Source: Dioscorea cayenensis subsp. rotundata
Lineage: Eukaryota; Streptophyta; Magnoliopsida; Dioscoreales; Dioscoreaceae
Assembly (NCBI RefSeq): GCF_009730915.1
Contig: NC_052475.1
Coordinates: forward strand, 28,147,016 to 28,211,015
Reading direction: 5' to 3'
Length of the DNA stretch: 64,000 bases
Below are positions 48,421 through 64,000 of this stretch, piece by piece; within the stretch, counting starts at the first letter, position 1, and each line of letters opens with the position of its first letter. A program made the position numbers and the translations under genes. The notes below the pieces were generated by a model. It ran no database searches. It was not told the DNA's origin and saw only the letters and a list, made by a program, of their open reading frames with translations.

Positions 48421-49024
48421 AAAGACTCGCATGAGAGGAAATCACAAACCAAGAAAATCTAAGTTTCCTTTCTTTTCGGTATTAATTTAATTATGATTTT
48501 TGAAGTTGACTAGTCAGAGATGGGACTTGATTTACAACATCATATTGAAATCCACGCAATATGCGTGCAATTGTTTGATCAACTCAAAGAGGAAGAAGAA
48601 GACATCTCAAAGTCTTACTAATTTGAAGTCTAATATATGAAAAAATTAATTTCATGTGTTCAATTAAAGACCGCTGAAATAATTAATTCTCTTCAAATTA
48701 GTATTCACAAAATCTCACCAACTAGATATGTTCATGCATGGTCCTCTCCCTCTATTTCCTTGTTATTTATCACATAGAACTTGTGCATGTACATTGCATC
48801 TGGTTTGGTCATTGAATGCTTATGTCACTATTCAAAAGATCCATGAAATTCAAGTTAAAAAAAATATAAATTTTACAAGAATTAATTAATTAAATTTTTT
48901 TTAGTTGTAAAATTAGAGCTAACGAGTTTATATCATGTTCAATTTTGCATTAGGGATATTCTTTAATTCTTCCAATTATAGCCAAACACCAAACAATATA
49001 GAACTAAGGTTAGGGTTAGGGTTA

Positions 49025-49059
<35 letters not shown>

Positions 49060-49427
49060 ATTATCACTCATTATTTGCAAGAAAATGAATGAATGCATTT
49101 AATTATATAAAAATAGATATTATAAAAAGTTGTGGATCAGGACCTTTTAATGGATAGAAATTGGAAGTTCTTTATATGGAAGTGTGTAAGAAAAAATGTG
49201 GAAATTTGGTGGAAGCGTACAACACTTTCAAAACTCATGGAACTTCAAATGGAGTAGTGGGTCAGGGCAATGGTTGGAATATTGGAGAAGAGACTGTCAA
49301 CAATAATTTGATCTTAATTAATTAAGGACCATGCATATATGATCACACTTGAAGAATTTTCCTTAGTGCAGTGTTGTGGTCCTAATTCCTTGAACTTTTT
49401 CTACACCTTCCATTCCTTCTATCTCTC

Positions 49428-49435
49428 TATAAATA
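49428..49435 (+). promoter_or_regulatory. TATA box of the ALD1-like gene
   Basis: TATAAATA in the context CTCTATAAATATT lies about 120 bases upstream of the start codon, leaving room for a leader of about 90 bases that includes a CT repeat (about 49499-49514) and a TTTGTG repeat. A reversed W-box core (GTCAAC) lies near 49298; W-boxes suit a pathogen-induced gene, though a single core is weak evidence. Confidence 0.55.
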
Positions 49436-49553
49436 TTGCCTTGCATTGCTTCTTTCTTTATCTAAGTACATCTTCTTAATTAGAAAAACTTATTGTTATC
49501 TCTCTCTCTCTCTCTTTTTGTGTTTGTGTTTGTGTTTGTGTTTCTCTCTTTAC

Positions 49554-54224
<4,671 letters not shown>

Positions 54225-57200
54225 ACTACCCCTCTTTCCTTTTATTTCAATTTATTTTTTGCCTTTTCAGATCTCATTTTAGTCAAATATGTTGAAATAG
54301 GATTTTATGCGTCTTTGGACATAAAATAATATTTTACAAAAATAAATAAATTGACTCATGTGAGATTGATTGTTTGACTTGTTGTATGTGTTTAATGTGA
54401 TTTTTATATATATATATATTTTTAAGATGGACAATTCACCGTCTCAATTACTGTTGTGATAAAGGGCCGGATCTCTCAACCTCTAAACTGAGCAATGAAA
54501 TGTGTTTAGTACTTTTTTAATATATATTTTTTTTAATTTACATCTACTATCGATCATATATTGTAGTTTCTAAATTTAGCTTTTCTTTGATGAAGGTTAG
54601 TTTATGCGTGATTATTTAAATAATAATTATATATATATATATATATATACTACCATATAAGTTAATGAATGATGATCTTGGTGTTCTTCTTTAGAAATTA
54701 ACAAAATATATATATTGAAATACAAATTTATTTATCTTTTGCCAAAAATAACTATGTTAGATGGGTTGTGGCTCTAAAGTTATAAGCTAAGAATGATATT
54801 TTAAAACCTGATTTGCTAGTTTTTGTGAAAATAAAAATGAGAATATTACTTTTATAAAATTTTTTTAATCACGAGAATAATTTTTTTTTAAATCAATGTT
54901 ACAGTTGAACTTTTAGTCTTTTGAAAAACTCTCTCATAAAATTTTGTACTTAAAAAGAAAATTAAGCTATGTGACTCAAAATTTTGTGGTGAGACTTAAC
55001 ATGCATTATTAAAGTATTTTTATAAATTTTAACATATATTTTAGTAGTATCATCTAGTTTTTCTATGATGATAACATCTCCAGTACTGCTTTTTCAATTG
55101 AATTACGAAAAACATTGACATGTATTAATCTGCCACATCAAATTCTAGAAATTAAGAAGCTATCCACTTTATTTTTATAAAATAAAATTTTAGAAGGAAG
55201 CAAACATTGTAATGAGGGTTACAAACAAGTAGGGCATTAAAAGAAAAAAAAGGGTAGGGAGTGATCAAGCTACATTCAGCTTCAACTGCTTTTCCTAATT
55301 CTAATTTAAAAAACTTGAGTCTGGTTTCATTTAGCATAGTCGGAATCAGTCTTGAGCTTAATTCACAAGATAAAAACTTCTTATTAATTGTGTTTTATAA
55401 CCAGTACCGAATTTATTTGAAGTAATTATGTTTGTAAATCTCTAAATTTATTACATTTCAACCATATTATAATAGCGGGATTCGACCGACTACATTTATT
55501 TTATTCAAATTTGATCCAGCCGACATTTGCTTGAGCTCCACTCGAAATTAATAATATTTGAGTTCAGATGATCACTTCAACTTTAACTTAATTATTCAAA
55601 ATTTTGAGCACCACTCAACTTGTTTTTCTTAGGTGTAGATGAAGTGGATGAATTGATGATAATTTAGTATGCTTAACTATAGATGAAGTTGATGAAGTGA
55701 TGGCAATTAAACTAAATTTTAGCAGTCTAGTTCAGTGGAAGTCAGATTGGAACTCACTTGTGACTTGTATAACAATGAATTGTTTGGGAGATGATAAGCT
55801 CTGAAAAACAATATGAAATCAGAGCTTCAAGTGAAGTGGCCATTCAATCAGTAAGCACTACTTTGGCACAAATTCAAGCCCAAGAAAACGATATTGAATT
55901 GTAAATCTTAACTTAATTTTTGGTGAAAGGGGAGTTAATGCTTTATTTAATTGAATGATGTCCAGCTTCCATTTGATTTAATATATATATATATATATAC
56001 ATGAAGTTCAAGCACAATACTTGGAGTTGTGGTTTCAATGCGAAGTCCAATTGAAAGGATACCATTAGTTTACAGTCATGTGGAGCGCGTGGTCACTGTG
56101 TGTGTATATAAATATATTTGATTACTTTTAAATAAAAAAACTATTTTTTTGGTTTTTGAATTAGATAAAATTTTTTTCTTAACAAGTTGATATGGACGCA
56201 TATTGTAATAACGGCCGTTGTTTAAAGGGACAAAATAAACATATTTGCAAAATAAATATAAATTTTAATCCAAAGCAAAAGGATCAGGAATGAGTGGCCA
56301 TATATATCTATAATGTATATTATCAAGGGAAAAGGAGGACAAACTCATAATCATACTTTGGAGACTCAACTTTTCTCAAGAGTGATGATACAAGTATTAG
56401 ATTTATAATTATTTTTATAATCTTTTTATATAAATCTACATATTCATTGTGTTCTGATTTAAAAAAAAGAAAAGGAAAAAAATATTACCGTTAATTTGGG
56501 ACTGATAATGACATAGTTTAAGTTTAAAGAAGGGTAAAGATGGAATTTTTGAAATCTAATTTTCAGTAATAAAATGAATAGAAATGAGAAAGTAATGAGG
56601 ATGAGTAATACTGAAATTATTAGAAATAGAAATTAATTTCTATTACTTGATCTCTATAATATGAGATGACTAAGAATTTATAGAAGATATCATAAATAAG
56701 ATTAAAGAAGGTTGGGTTCTAAAGTTTTATATGATTTTAAAACTTTTATAAAACTATTAATGTATACATACTATATATATATATATACTTTTTAAAATAA
56801 TTTTCTATTTTATGCACTGCACATACAGACTCTACAAATTTCATAGCGAGTAATTTGTGGCCAAATATAACTTATATTCTTACCCTTTTCTATCTATATA
56901 TATATATATATATATATAAACATAATAGACATATCCAAATCCTCCACATTCTCTTCTATTCTAATCTGTTTATTGAGATAATTTCCCAATTCACAAAGAG
57001 TTTATGCATCAGTAAGAATTTGTTACCAAGTAGTGCTTGATTTCTAGGTCTAATTTGATAAAGTCCAAGTGTAACATGACAAATGAAATTAATTTATACA
57101 ATAAAAAACACCACTTTAAAATATAAGCAATGAAAAGCTAAATGATAAGCTCATTCACAAATCACATTTAAAATCAAACCTTCTAAAAATCCTAAACAAT

Positions 57201-57540
57201 TCTTATTGGAAAGCAAAGCAATAGTCACATCTTGATCAACTTCTCAACACTTTGAACCAATCAAAACAAGCAGAGAAGTGCAAGATAAGTTAATCCTACT
57301 TTTGTGGTCCTCTTAACCCAATAACATTTACTAATCTATTATTAACCCAAAATACTATAATCTATTATTAACCCAAAATAATGGCATTTAATTATTATTA
57401 TATAATAATAATTAAACCCTATTATCCCAGTCTATGGTCTGCCCACAGATGGATATATTGTTGGCTAATATTAATACAGAGTTGACTAATTTAACCTCCA
57501 CTAATAAGTATTGCCCTTTGTCACCTTCCAATGAAGAGAG
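54225..57540. other. AT-rich intergenic DNA downstream of ALD1
   Basis: ALD1 3' UTR, then AT-rich DNA with several AT dinucleotide runs (near 54630, 55980, 56775 and 56897). No coding frame was recognised. Confidence 0.6.
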
Positions 57541-57543
57541 TTC

Positions 57544-57550
57544 TATAAAT
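57544..57550 (+). promoter_or_regulatory. Possible TATA box of the small gene at 57641
   Basis: TATAAAT lies 91-97 bases upstream of the candidate start codon, which would give a 5' leader of about 60 bases. The motif is common in AT-rich DNA, so support is limited. Confidence 0.35.
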
Positions 57551-57640
57551 TCTCATTCAATCTTGATTCAATGGCACAACAATATTTGGAAAGAAGTAGC
57601 CAAATTAAGATTGAAAGAATTAAGAGAAAGATAGAGAGAG

Positions 57641-57841
57641 ATGATATCCACAGGGGCCATGTATGCTCATGGTTATGTTCAACAAGAGAGGTTGAAGAAA
57701 GAGAACATGAAGAGAATGGGCATAGACAAAGAGAAAGAGGAGAAGGGTTCTAAGTCTAGAGTTCATCCAACCGGCTCTGGAACTCCGGCCAACTCCTCCG
57801 CCGGAGACCGGCGAGGTGGAAATCAGGATGAGAAGGCTTAG
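57641..57841 (+). CDS. Small hydrophilic protein of unknown function (candidate)
   Basis: A 66-residue frame beginning MISTGAMYAHGYVQQERLKK. The first half is helical and charged; the second is a Gly/Ser/Pro/Thr-rich, probably disordered tail (HPTGSGTPANSSAGDRRGG). There is no signal peptide, membrane segment or known domain. The coding stretch is GC-richer than its surroundings (CCGGC-type codons), has a TATA-like motif at a sensible distance and an AATAAA signal near 57972, which together suggest a real short gene. An in-frame stop lies just upstream, so the start is fixed unless an intron is missed. A longer frame just upstream (57434-57634) has no such features. I do not recognise the family. 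Confidence 0.5.
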   Translation: MISTGAMYAHGYVQQERLKKENMKRMGIDKEKEEKGSKSRVHPTGSGTPANSSAGDRRGGNQDEKA

Positions 57842-58473
57842 TATATTAGATCTTGTTCAATGTTGATGATATATCTGTTGTGTTTTTGAGTTATTATGAT
57901 CTTTTTATGGTTATTGTGTTCTTGCTGTCTGTCCCAGTGTCCTGTATGTGTACTTAGTACTTAGTTTTTAAGAAATAAATGTTTGCCAAAATATTTAAGT
58001 TTTAAGTTCCGTTTGTTTGTTGATGTGATGATGTCAATATAAAAATATCTATGGAGGTGGTTGGATCTGGAGATAAGGATGACACCAAAACAATCGGACT
58101 TTAAATCCAATATAATGAAAATTATTATTATTATTATTATAAAAAAAAGTATATCAAGGAAAATGAGTTTGTTGGTGAATTTTTAATTATTATTATATTA
58201 TTATAAGGAACAGGACAAATTGGACTGTAAACCCGAATCCGATAGTTTATCGGGTTTTTTTTTCTTCAGATCCAAACTGGAATTCAGGGTCTTATCGGGT
58301 TATCGGGTTTTGGTTTGTGTCGATATTTCCACCCCTTCTTTTCTATATCTACCCTTAATTCGGTCAAACATCATTTTCCCAAAAAAATTTCTGATAAAAA
58401 AGAGTTCTTTAGCTCCTCCTTCTTCTCGTCGATCTCAAACGCGCGAGGGCGAGAGAGAGAGGCACAGGGAGAG
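57842..58473. other. Spacer and promoter of the TXNDC9 homologue
   Basis: It includes a likely poly-A signal at about 57972, an ATT run near 58120, two copies of TTATCGGGTT within 58245-58310, and a GA-rich leader (58440-58473) before the start codon. Confidence 0.5.
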
Positions 58474-61347
58474 ATGGATCCGGACTCGGTGAAATCAACC
58501 CTTTCGAATCTGGCATTTGGGAATGTGATGGCAGCGGCGGCCAGAGATTACCAGAAGGTTCAATTTTTATGCTTGTTTGATCTTATATTGATTCATTTTT
58601 GGTTAAAAAGTAGAGCTATTGTTTTTTTATTGAATTTTGTGGTCTATTCTTTGAATGATTTATGCTTTCTATTGCTTAAATCTATTCTGTTGCACTAGTT
58701 TTAAACAAGATTGAAAGATCTGAATGGGATTTCAGATTCGCTTGAGTTATTAATCTTTGATGATGAACTAGATCTAAATTTGTGGTAAATTAAAACAAAA
58801 TATTTTCAAATTTTCCGCTTTTGATTATCAATGTTGTTTGTTTGTTTGCTTACTAATTTGATGCCTTTGAGAATTCAGATTATGGACATAATCTTAAAAC
58901 CAAAAAAATGTGGTTTTCTGGATGTATGATTGCTCAAGCGATTCAAATTTCTTGTTTGATATCACAGATTTTTAATTTCTTTATTCTGAAACTATGGTAT
59001 CCAAAAAACTATGGAATTTATATTATCTATGGAGTTGTGCTAGAATGTGCTCTGATGTTACTCATATTATACCATCAACATTGTTGAATGCGTTGTGCCT
59101 ACTAGTTAACTTTTGCTAACAGTGATCATCTTCATACATATGATGCTACTCCGTGCCCGTAGCCTGATTTATTGGCTACCTTGTTAATTTTTATTGAACT
59201 TCACTAAATTGCAGATGAACTGCAGAATTCCTAAATATTTTTTATAAGCAAGTAAAGCAAGGATGATATTACTTTACATTTTCTATGGGCACAGATTATT
59301 GCTAGGTGTTAGTTTAGAGTTGAATTTTTGCTTGAATGCGTTATTAGTTATGAGCTGAATTTATTTTGCTGATCTTATGCATTAAATGGGAACCTTGGGA
59401 TTACTAAGTACCAATGTTTTCTACTAGAAAAAATATGCTGTTAGATAGTTTTCACGCACATCATTCAAATTCTCAAATTGTGGCATCTGTAGGAAATGTT
59501 AGCTAAAGACAAGGCGGATGATGCAACAGCTGCCAATGAAGAGGTTGATCTTGATGAATTGATGGATGTGAGTTGAATTCTGTTTTATTTGCAAGGGAAA
59601 ATTTCAAATTTTCATTTACATAGTGACTTTCAAAGTTTTCTGGACTGACCATTGTCCTTCAGGATCCTGAGCTTGAAAAGTTGCATGCTGAGAGGATAGC
59701 TGCTCTAAAGGTAATTTCTTTGGCCATAAATTACAAGAATTTGCTTCGTTGAATGTGCAAATAGGTCTGTAGGATTATGGAATTAATTTGTGTTTTGTTA
59801 ACTGTTTATTTTAACAGAAAGAAGCAGAGAAGCGGCAGGTCTTGAAAAGGCAAGGACATGGAGAATACAGAGAGATATCTGAAGGGGATTTTCTTGGAGA
59901 GGTCACTGGAAGTGAAAGAGTAATCTGCCATTTCTACCACCGCGAGTTCTATCGATGCAAGTAATAAATCTTTCCTTGGATCTTTATGTTTAGATCATAG
60001 AGGAAGACTCACAAAAGTTTTATAACCACATACAGGATTATGGACAAGCATTTGAAGGCCCTTGCACCATTGCACCTTGATACCAAGTTTATCAAGCTGG
60101 ATGCAGAAGTTAGTTTGCTTGAACTTTGACCTATACACTGGTGAAGCAAAACAAATTTCTAATCCATTTCTTTTACTGGGCACAGAATGCTCCCTTCTTT
60201 GTGGCAAAGCTAGCAGTCAAAACCCTGCCCTGTGTGATACTATTCAGGTAGGTTCATTGAACTTTCTGATCTGCAATGCCTTCACATTTATAAGGGTATG
60301 ATACCCCAAAATGCAAATGTGTATAGTTTCTTAAATGTAAGATAGATGAAAAGTGGCTTGCCTGCGCTATACCCTGCAATGGTATTTTAGTATTCTGCCC
60401 TCGATTGCGGATAGAGCTGCCATCTTTGCTGCTTCGTAGATGGCTTCTTAGGTACTCACAATTATACTAGAAAAGATATTTCTCTTGTTGAAGGTGAAAT
60501 GCTATGATCTGGAAGAAAAACAATGCTTGTGCTAGATGCAAAAGCATGCACATGTTATCCAGATTTGGTTCAACTTTGAAGTTTAATCTGCTAGGTTGAA
60601 AGGCAAGTTTTCATTATAAACAAATTAGTCAAAATGTCTTTGATAACATGTTAGACGCAAATCAATTACCAGTTAGCTCTACTCAATTCTATATTAATGC
60701 TTAAGATAACAAGATAGATGCTTGTAATTTATATCTGTAATTACCAAAATTAACTGATGCAAGACCATTATAATCTTTAATAGTTAGCATGGATGAAAGT
60801 AGTGTTCATAGAGAACTTTGATCTCTTCTTTATTAGTCTGTTCAATAATTGTAGTTTGCATTGGACCTATATGGACCTGAACAAGCTCATCAGTTAATTT
60901 TAACTGATGTACTTCTTTCTTGCTGCCTTATGAATGATAGATGATGTTTGCATCTCATTGGCTTCAATTTTATTATTATTGTTGGAAATATAAAATATAA
61001 AATCTAACAATTATCAATGGTAAATGATGCACTCTCACTGAGCACAAACATTATTTCTTCCAGGAATGGCATTGCCTTTGATAGAATAGTCGGGTTTCAA
61101 GATCTTGGCAGTAAGGATGATTTCACCTCCAGAGCATTGGAAAACCTTCTCAAGAGGAAAGGTATGCATTTCACCTCACGTGGGTCTGTTATTGATATAT
61201 CTTGTTGAGTGCCGAAAACTTCCCATTTCAGGCATCATCGACGAAAGGAAAAACAATGATACTGAAGAAGATGATGACGACGATACAGAACAAGGCAGAA
61301 GTAGGAATGTCAGATCATCTACATTGCAGGATTCTGATTCAGACTGA
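58474..61347 (+). CDS. Thioredoxin domain-containing protein 9 (phosducin-like) homologue
   Basis: Eight exons, 58474-58557, 59493-59567, 59663-59710, 59818-59960, 60036-60108, 60186-60247, 61064-61161, 61232-61347, join in frame to 232 residues (animal TXNDC9 about 226). An N-terminal helical region (EEVDLDELMDDPELEKLHAERIAALKKEAEK, split here by three introns) leads into the conserved GHGEYREISEGDFLGEV, then a thioredoxin-like fold: ICHFYHREFYRCKIMDKHL, KFIKLDAENAPFFV, and KTLPCVILFRNG with the cis-proline. The CxxC redox pair is replaced (only one Cys in HREFYRCK), so the protein is not a classical disulfide reductase. The family binds the CCT/TRiC chaperonin and modulates tubulin and actin folding. 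The tail is very acidic and ends in Ser-Asp repeats (LQDSDSD), possible CK2 sites. The Arabidopsis counterpart is At2g18990 as far as I recall. Confidence 0.93.
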
Positions 61348-62540
61348 TGACCAAATCAAAGCAAATTTGGTACACCTTATGATCTTGTGACCATAATATC
61401 AGTCTTGAAAACATTGTCTGCATGCAGGATCATTGTCTGTGTGGTTTGAATCTCTGAAATTGTCTGCATGGTTGTATACTCTTTGTGAGTGAATGGAAGA
61501 ACAAGGGAGGAATCAGATAAATTATAAATTTCCAACCGAGTATGAGTTCTGACCATGTAATACTTGCCATGGCCTTTTGATGTGGTTGTAATATGTACAC
61601 TTACTAATGCATGAGTTTTGGCTCATGTCTTGCAGTTTTGTTCTATTATTAAGAATTATTATGAACCCTTCATTTGGTGGCTTGAAGAATACCATGGTTT
61701 TTGTTCCCACTTATACCCCTGTGACAACATCATTATTGTATGTATGCATGTCTATAGACACATACAAAAGTGTTGTAATTACTTACAAGCCCTCTTGAAC
61801 CAAGATTTTTACATAAATGCCATTGTTGGGGTGTATGTGGAAAAAGAGAGAAACACATGAGCAAAACATCAAAGCTTAGTATGTGATCAAGCATGAAATT
61901 ATCATGTTAGCTCCCATTTTCTACATAAAATAACTCACACACAAGTTACTTGCCATACTGAATGAATGCTTTACTCATGAAAGTTGGATTAGATTGAAAC
62001 TTGTTGTATTCTTTAAAAAAAACTCATATAAATTTAGCTAGCCCTGAAGTTTGAGAACTGATACATGAAAGTTGGATTAGATTGAAACGTGTTGTATTAT
62101 TTAAAAATAAATAAATAAATAAATAACTTGTATTTAGCTAGTTCTCAAGTTTTAAATTTTGTAGGTCACAAAAGCAAAAGTATATCATAATAATAAATGG
62201 CATTGTGATGTTGGAGAAAACTTAAAGAAATGTAGCTCTAGTTCCTTCAGAAATAGTAAGATCTTTAGCCCAAAAATGGGTGATCCGTGTTGTATTATCT
62301 TAACTTGGTTCTGCTTCTGCTGGGGTGATCCATATTTTATTATCTTGGTTATGTTTCCCAATATTGTTACTTTATCTTATTTTAAATTTAAACTAATTGA
62401 ATACAAAAACATGATTTAAAGGATTAAATAAAGAGTCATATTTAATTCTCATCAAGTTAAAATTTTATTTTTAAAAGAAAATTCTCACTAATGATAGACA
62501 CATGATGATTTAGAATTATTATGTAGAATAATTTAATAAT
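61348..62540. other. 3' UTR of the TXNDC9 homologue and intergenic DNA
   Basis: No gene was seen. An 80-base direct duplication is centred on GAAAGTTGGATTAGATTGAAAC (about 61978 and 62066), each copy followed by TTGTATT.TTTAAA and a TTTAGCTAG tail. Confidence 0.55.
61978..62150 (+). repeat. Direct duplication of about 88 bp
   Basis: Two copies share ATGAAAGTTGGATTAGATTG, GTGTTGTATT(A/C)TTTAAA or its near match, and ATTTAGCTAG followed by C(C/T)..AAGTTT. They begin near 61978 and 62066 and differ by a few substitutions and a TAAA run. Confidence 0.7.
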
Positions 62541-62544
62541 AATA

Positions 62545-63130
62545 CTGTGCCTATAATCTTAATAAATATAATTTGGGTATGACATAATATTTTTAGATGT
62601 TTTACAAATAATTCCATACTTGAGATACCATAAATAATAATATAATTTATTTACAAAAATATTGGAGATTGACAAAATGCAACTTTCTTTTTTTATATTA
62701 TCTCATATTGCAATTTAATTAATCATTAACAAGCCAAATCTTAATAAATATAGTTTGTGCATTGACATAATATTTTCATCTGTTTATCATGAGTCTGTGA
62801 TTGAGATATCATCAAACTTAACATTATCTATTTACATTCTTCATTCCATCTATGATTCAAAGATCATCATACAATATTCTTATCTAGAGGTTGACAATAA
62901 TGTAATGTTTTTATATTACATCATGTTACAATTTAATTAGTGATTAATAAGTCACCCATCTTATTAAATATAATAATTTGGGTTTCAGCTTTTTATCATA
63001 TAATTCCGTGACTGAGATACATTATCTATGTACATTCTTCACCCATCCATCATATTAGGATCATCAAGAATGCAACTCTTCTTATATTGTGCCATATTAC
63101 TACTTGTATAATGATTGAGAGAAGATAGGT
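62545..63130. repeat. Tandem repeat of an approximately 180-220-bp unit, about three copies
   Basis: ATCTTA(A/T)TAAATATA recurs at about 62558, 62738 and 62959. Each copy goes on to (GT/G)ATT-or-ACTGAGATA(C/T), TATTTACA or TATGTACA, a CAACT(C)TTCTTATAT-like stretch, and a shared end CAATTTAATTA(A/G)T.ATTAA. Copies are well diverged, so the array is old. Confidence 0.65.
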
Positions 63131-63297
63131 TATATATATATAAATATATATATAAGTATAATGAAGCAATTTGGATTTGTCCCTTGTGATGTGGATTTGG
63201 CCCTGTATGTACTATGTACACACTACCCAGTTCGTGATACTACGAAATTCACAGTTTTTATTTTTTTTATAATACTATTTTGGAATCATTATTTTTA

Positions 63298-63789
63298 GGG
63301 AAAAATACAAAAAAACCCGTATGGTTTACGAGTTTTCTGAAAATAAGGAATGAGGAATTTTTCGATTCCATGATATGGGTTTCAGTATTTGCGAAAAAGT
63401 GAAAAACCGATTAACTGCAAGTTAACTTTTTCCAGGTTTTGAGCGAGCAAAATTGTCTATTTATGTAAAAAAATCACTATGTAGCTTAAAAAACAAGATT
63501 TTTCAACATGATTTTGTTTGATTTTTGGAATTTAAGTTTTTTTTCTTGTTTAGTGAAATTTTGGAAGAGAAATAAATTTAAAAAATATATTTTTTTATGT
63601 CATATAAGTTGATTTTTTTAAATAAAAATAACGATTTTTGCTTCTATGAGTTAACACCGTTAATTACTTGAGATACAGTTTTTCTCTTTTTGCAAATATA
63701 AGAAACCACATATCATAGAATCGAAAAAAATTCCTCATTCCTTATTTTTGCAAAAACTCGAAACCACATGTTTTTTATTTACTTTTCCC
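63298..63789. mobile_element. Mutator-type MITE with long inverted repeats and 9-bp target duplication
   Basis: A 492-bp element with terminal inverted repeats of about 140 bp: the left end starts GGGAAAAATAC and contains AATAAGGAATGAGGAATTTT; the right end, reverse-complemented, starts GGGAAAAGTAA and contains the same 20-base core, then CGATTC(C/T)ATGATATG. Perfect 9-bp direct repeats TTATTTTTA flank it at 63289-63297 and 63790-63798. Long TIRs and a 9-bp duplication are diagnostic of Mutator-like elements. There is no transposase frame, so it is non-autonomous. TIR divergence of roughly 15% suggests moderate age, though the target duplication is still perfect. Confidence 0.85.
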
Positions 63790-63853
63790 TTATTTTTAAA
63801 TAAAACTCTCGTGTATAAATTCAACCCTAACTCAGTAACTTTAGCACCTAGCG

Positions 63854-64000
63854 NNNNNNNNNNNNNNNNNNNNNNNNNNNNNNNNNNNNNNNNNNNNNNN
63901 NNNNNNNNNNNNNNNNNNNNNNNNNNNNNNNNNNNNNNNNNNNNNNNNNNNNNNNNNNNNNNNNNNNNNNNNNNNNNNNNNNNNNNNNNNNNNNNNNNNN
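63854..64000. other. Assembly gap (N) running off the window
   Basis: N from 63854 to the end, starting 55 bases after the MITE target duplication. Confidence 0.98.

Larger units (their letters stand above)
46130..49400. other. AT-rich, repeat-bearing intergenic DNA upstream of ALD1
   Basis: No gene was recognised. It contains dispersed repeats at about 47310-47530 and 48315-48420 (listed separately), an interstitial GGTTAGGGTTAGGG run at about 49009-49025, and an AT run at 49025-49056. Confidence 0.55.

Noticed and set aside
49009-49025. Interstitial telomere (GGTTAGGGTTAGGG) as a chromosome-end or fusion relic
   Set aside because: Only about two and a half units next to an AT run; far too short to infer a telomere.
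57434-57634. 66-codon frame just upstream of the small gene
   Set aside because: AT-rich, no motif, overlaps the TATA-like element, and its stop sits immediately before the better candidate.
58315-58473. In-frame upstream extension of the TXNDC9 homologue
   Set aside because: Low-complexity Ser/Phe/Arg sequence from the leader; the family starts at MDPDSVKSTL.

Overview
This window is plant nuclear DNA, written as a scaffold with two runs of N (3784-4783, exactly 1000 N, and 63854-64000). It carries short-exon/AT-rich-intron genes with GT-AG splice sites, a plant cytosolic-type tRNA-Trp, plant-specific receptor kinases and plant-type transposons. The non-genic DNA is very AT-rich. The LRR receptor gene at 19441 has a very GC-rich first exon and AT-richer later exons, the 5'-to-3' GC gradient typical of monocots. 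A monocot such as a yam (Dioscorea) would fit, but that is inference, not something the sequence proves.

Layout. 1-3783: AT-rich, no gene seen. 4784-7966: a hAT-type DNA transposon (TTF zinc finger/DUF4371 transposase, minus strand) whose distal part is interrupted by an LTR-retrotransposon end that runs into the N gap; the hAT 5' terminus is a GC-rich end at 7966. 10623-15802 (+): an 11-exon SERK/BAK1-type co-receptor kinase. 19441-23536 (+): a 3-exon LRR receptor with a pseudokinase, closest in memory to Arabidopsis At5g10020 (SIRK1). 23931-24002 (+): tRNA-Trp(CCA). 24636-27295 (-): a 5-exon organellar J-domain protein with odd duplicated exon fragments in intron 1. 29159-32518 (+): a 9-exon mitochondrial AGT2-type aminotransferase. 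33374-38195 (-): a 12-exon ATG14 autophagy subunit. 40215-40655 (+): single-exon ribosomal protein uS9 (S16) with a telo-box leader. 42000-49500: a repeat-rich stretch (MITE-like element, approximately 335-bp tandem array, truncated LINE tail, dispersed repeats). 49554-54224 (+): a 10-exon ALD1-type aminotransferase carrying two single-base insertions in homopolymer runs. 57641-57841 (+): a small unrecognised gene candidate. 58474-61347 (+): an 8-exon TXNDC9/phosducin-like thioredoxin-fold protein. 62540-63130: a tandem repeat. 63298-63789: a Mutator-type MITE with an intact 9-bp target duplication.

Functionally the genes are mostly independent housekeeping and signalling loci. Three touch immunity or stress (SERK co-receptor, SIRK1-like pseudokinase receptor, ALD1 pipecolate-pathway aminotransferase), but nothing in the sequence shows they form a cluster. 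No undescribed multi-gene system is evident. The items most worth a second look are the ALD1 reading-frame state, the duplicated exon fragments in the J-protein gene, the nested transposons at 4784-7966, the approximately 335-bp repeat family with a relic copy 16 kb away, and the MULE-type MITE. Exon boundaries were set by eye from splice sites and family alignment from memory; no database or transcript was consulted.
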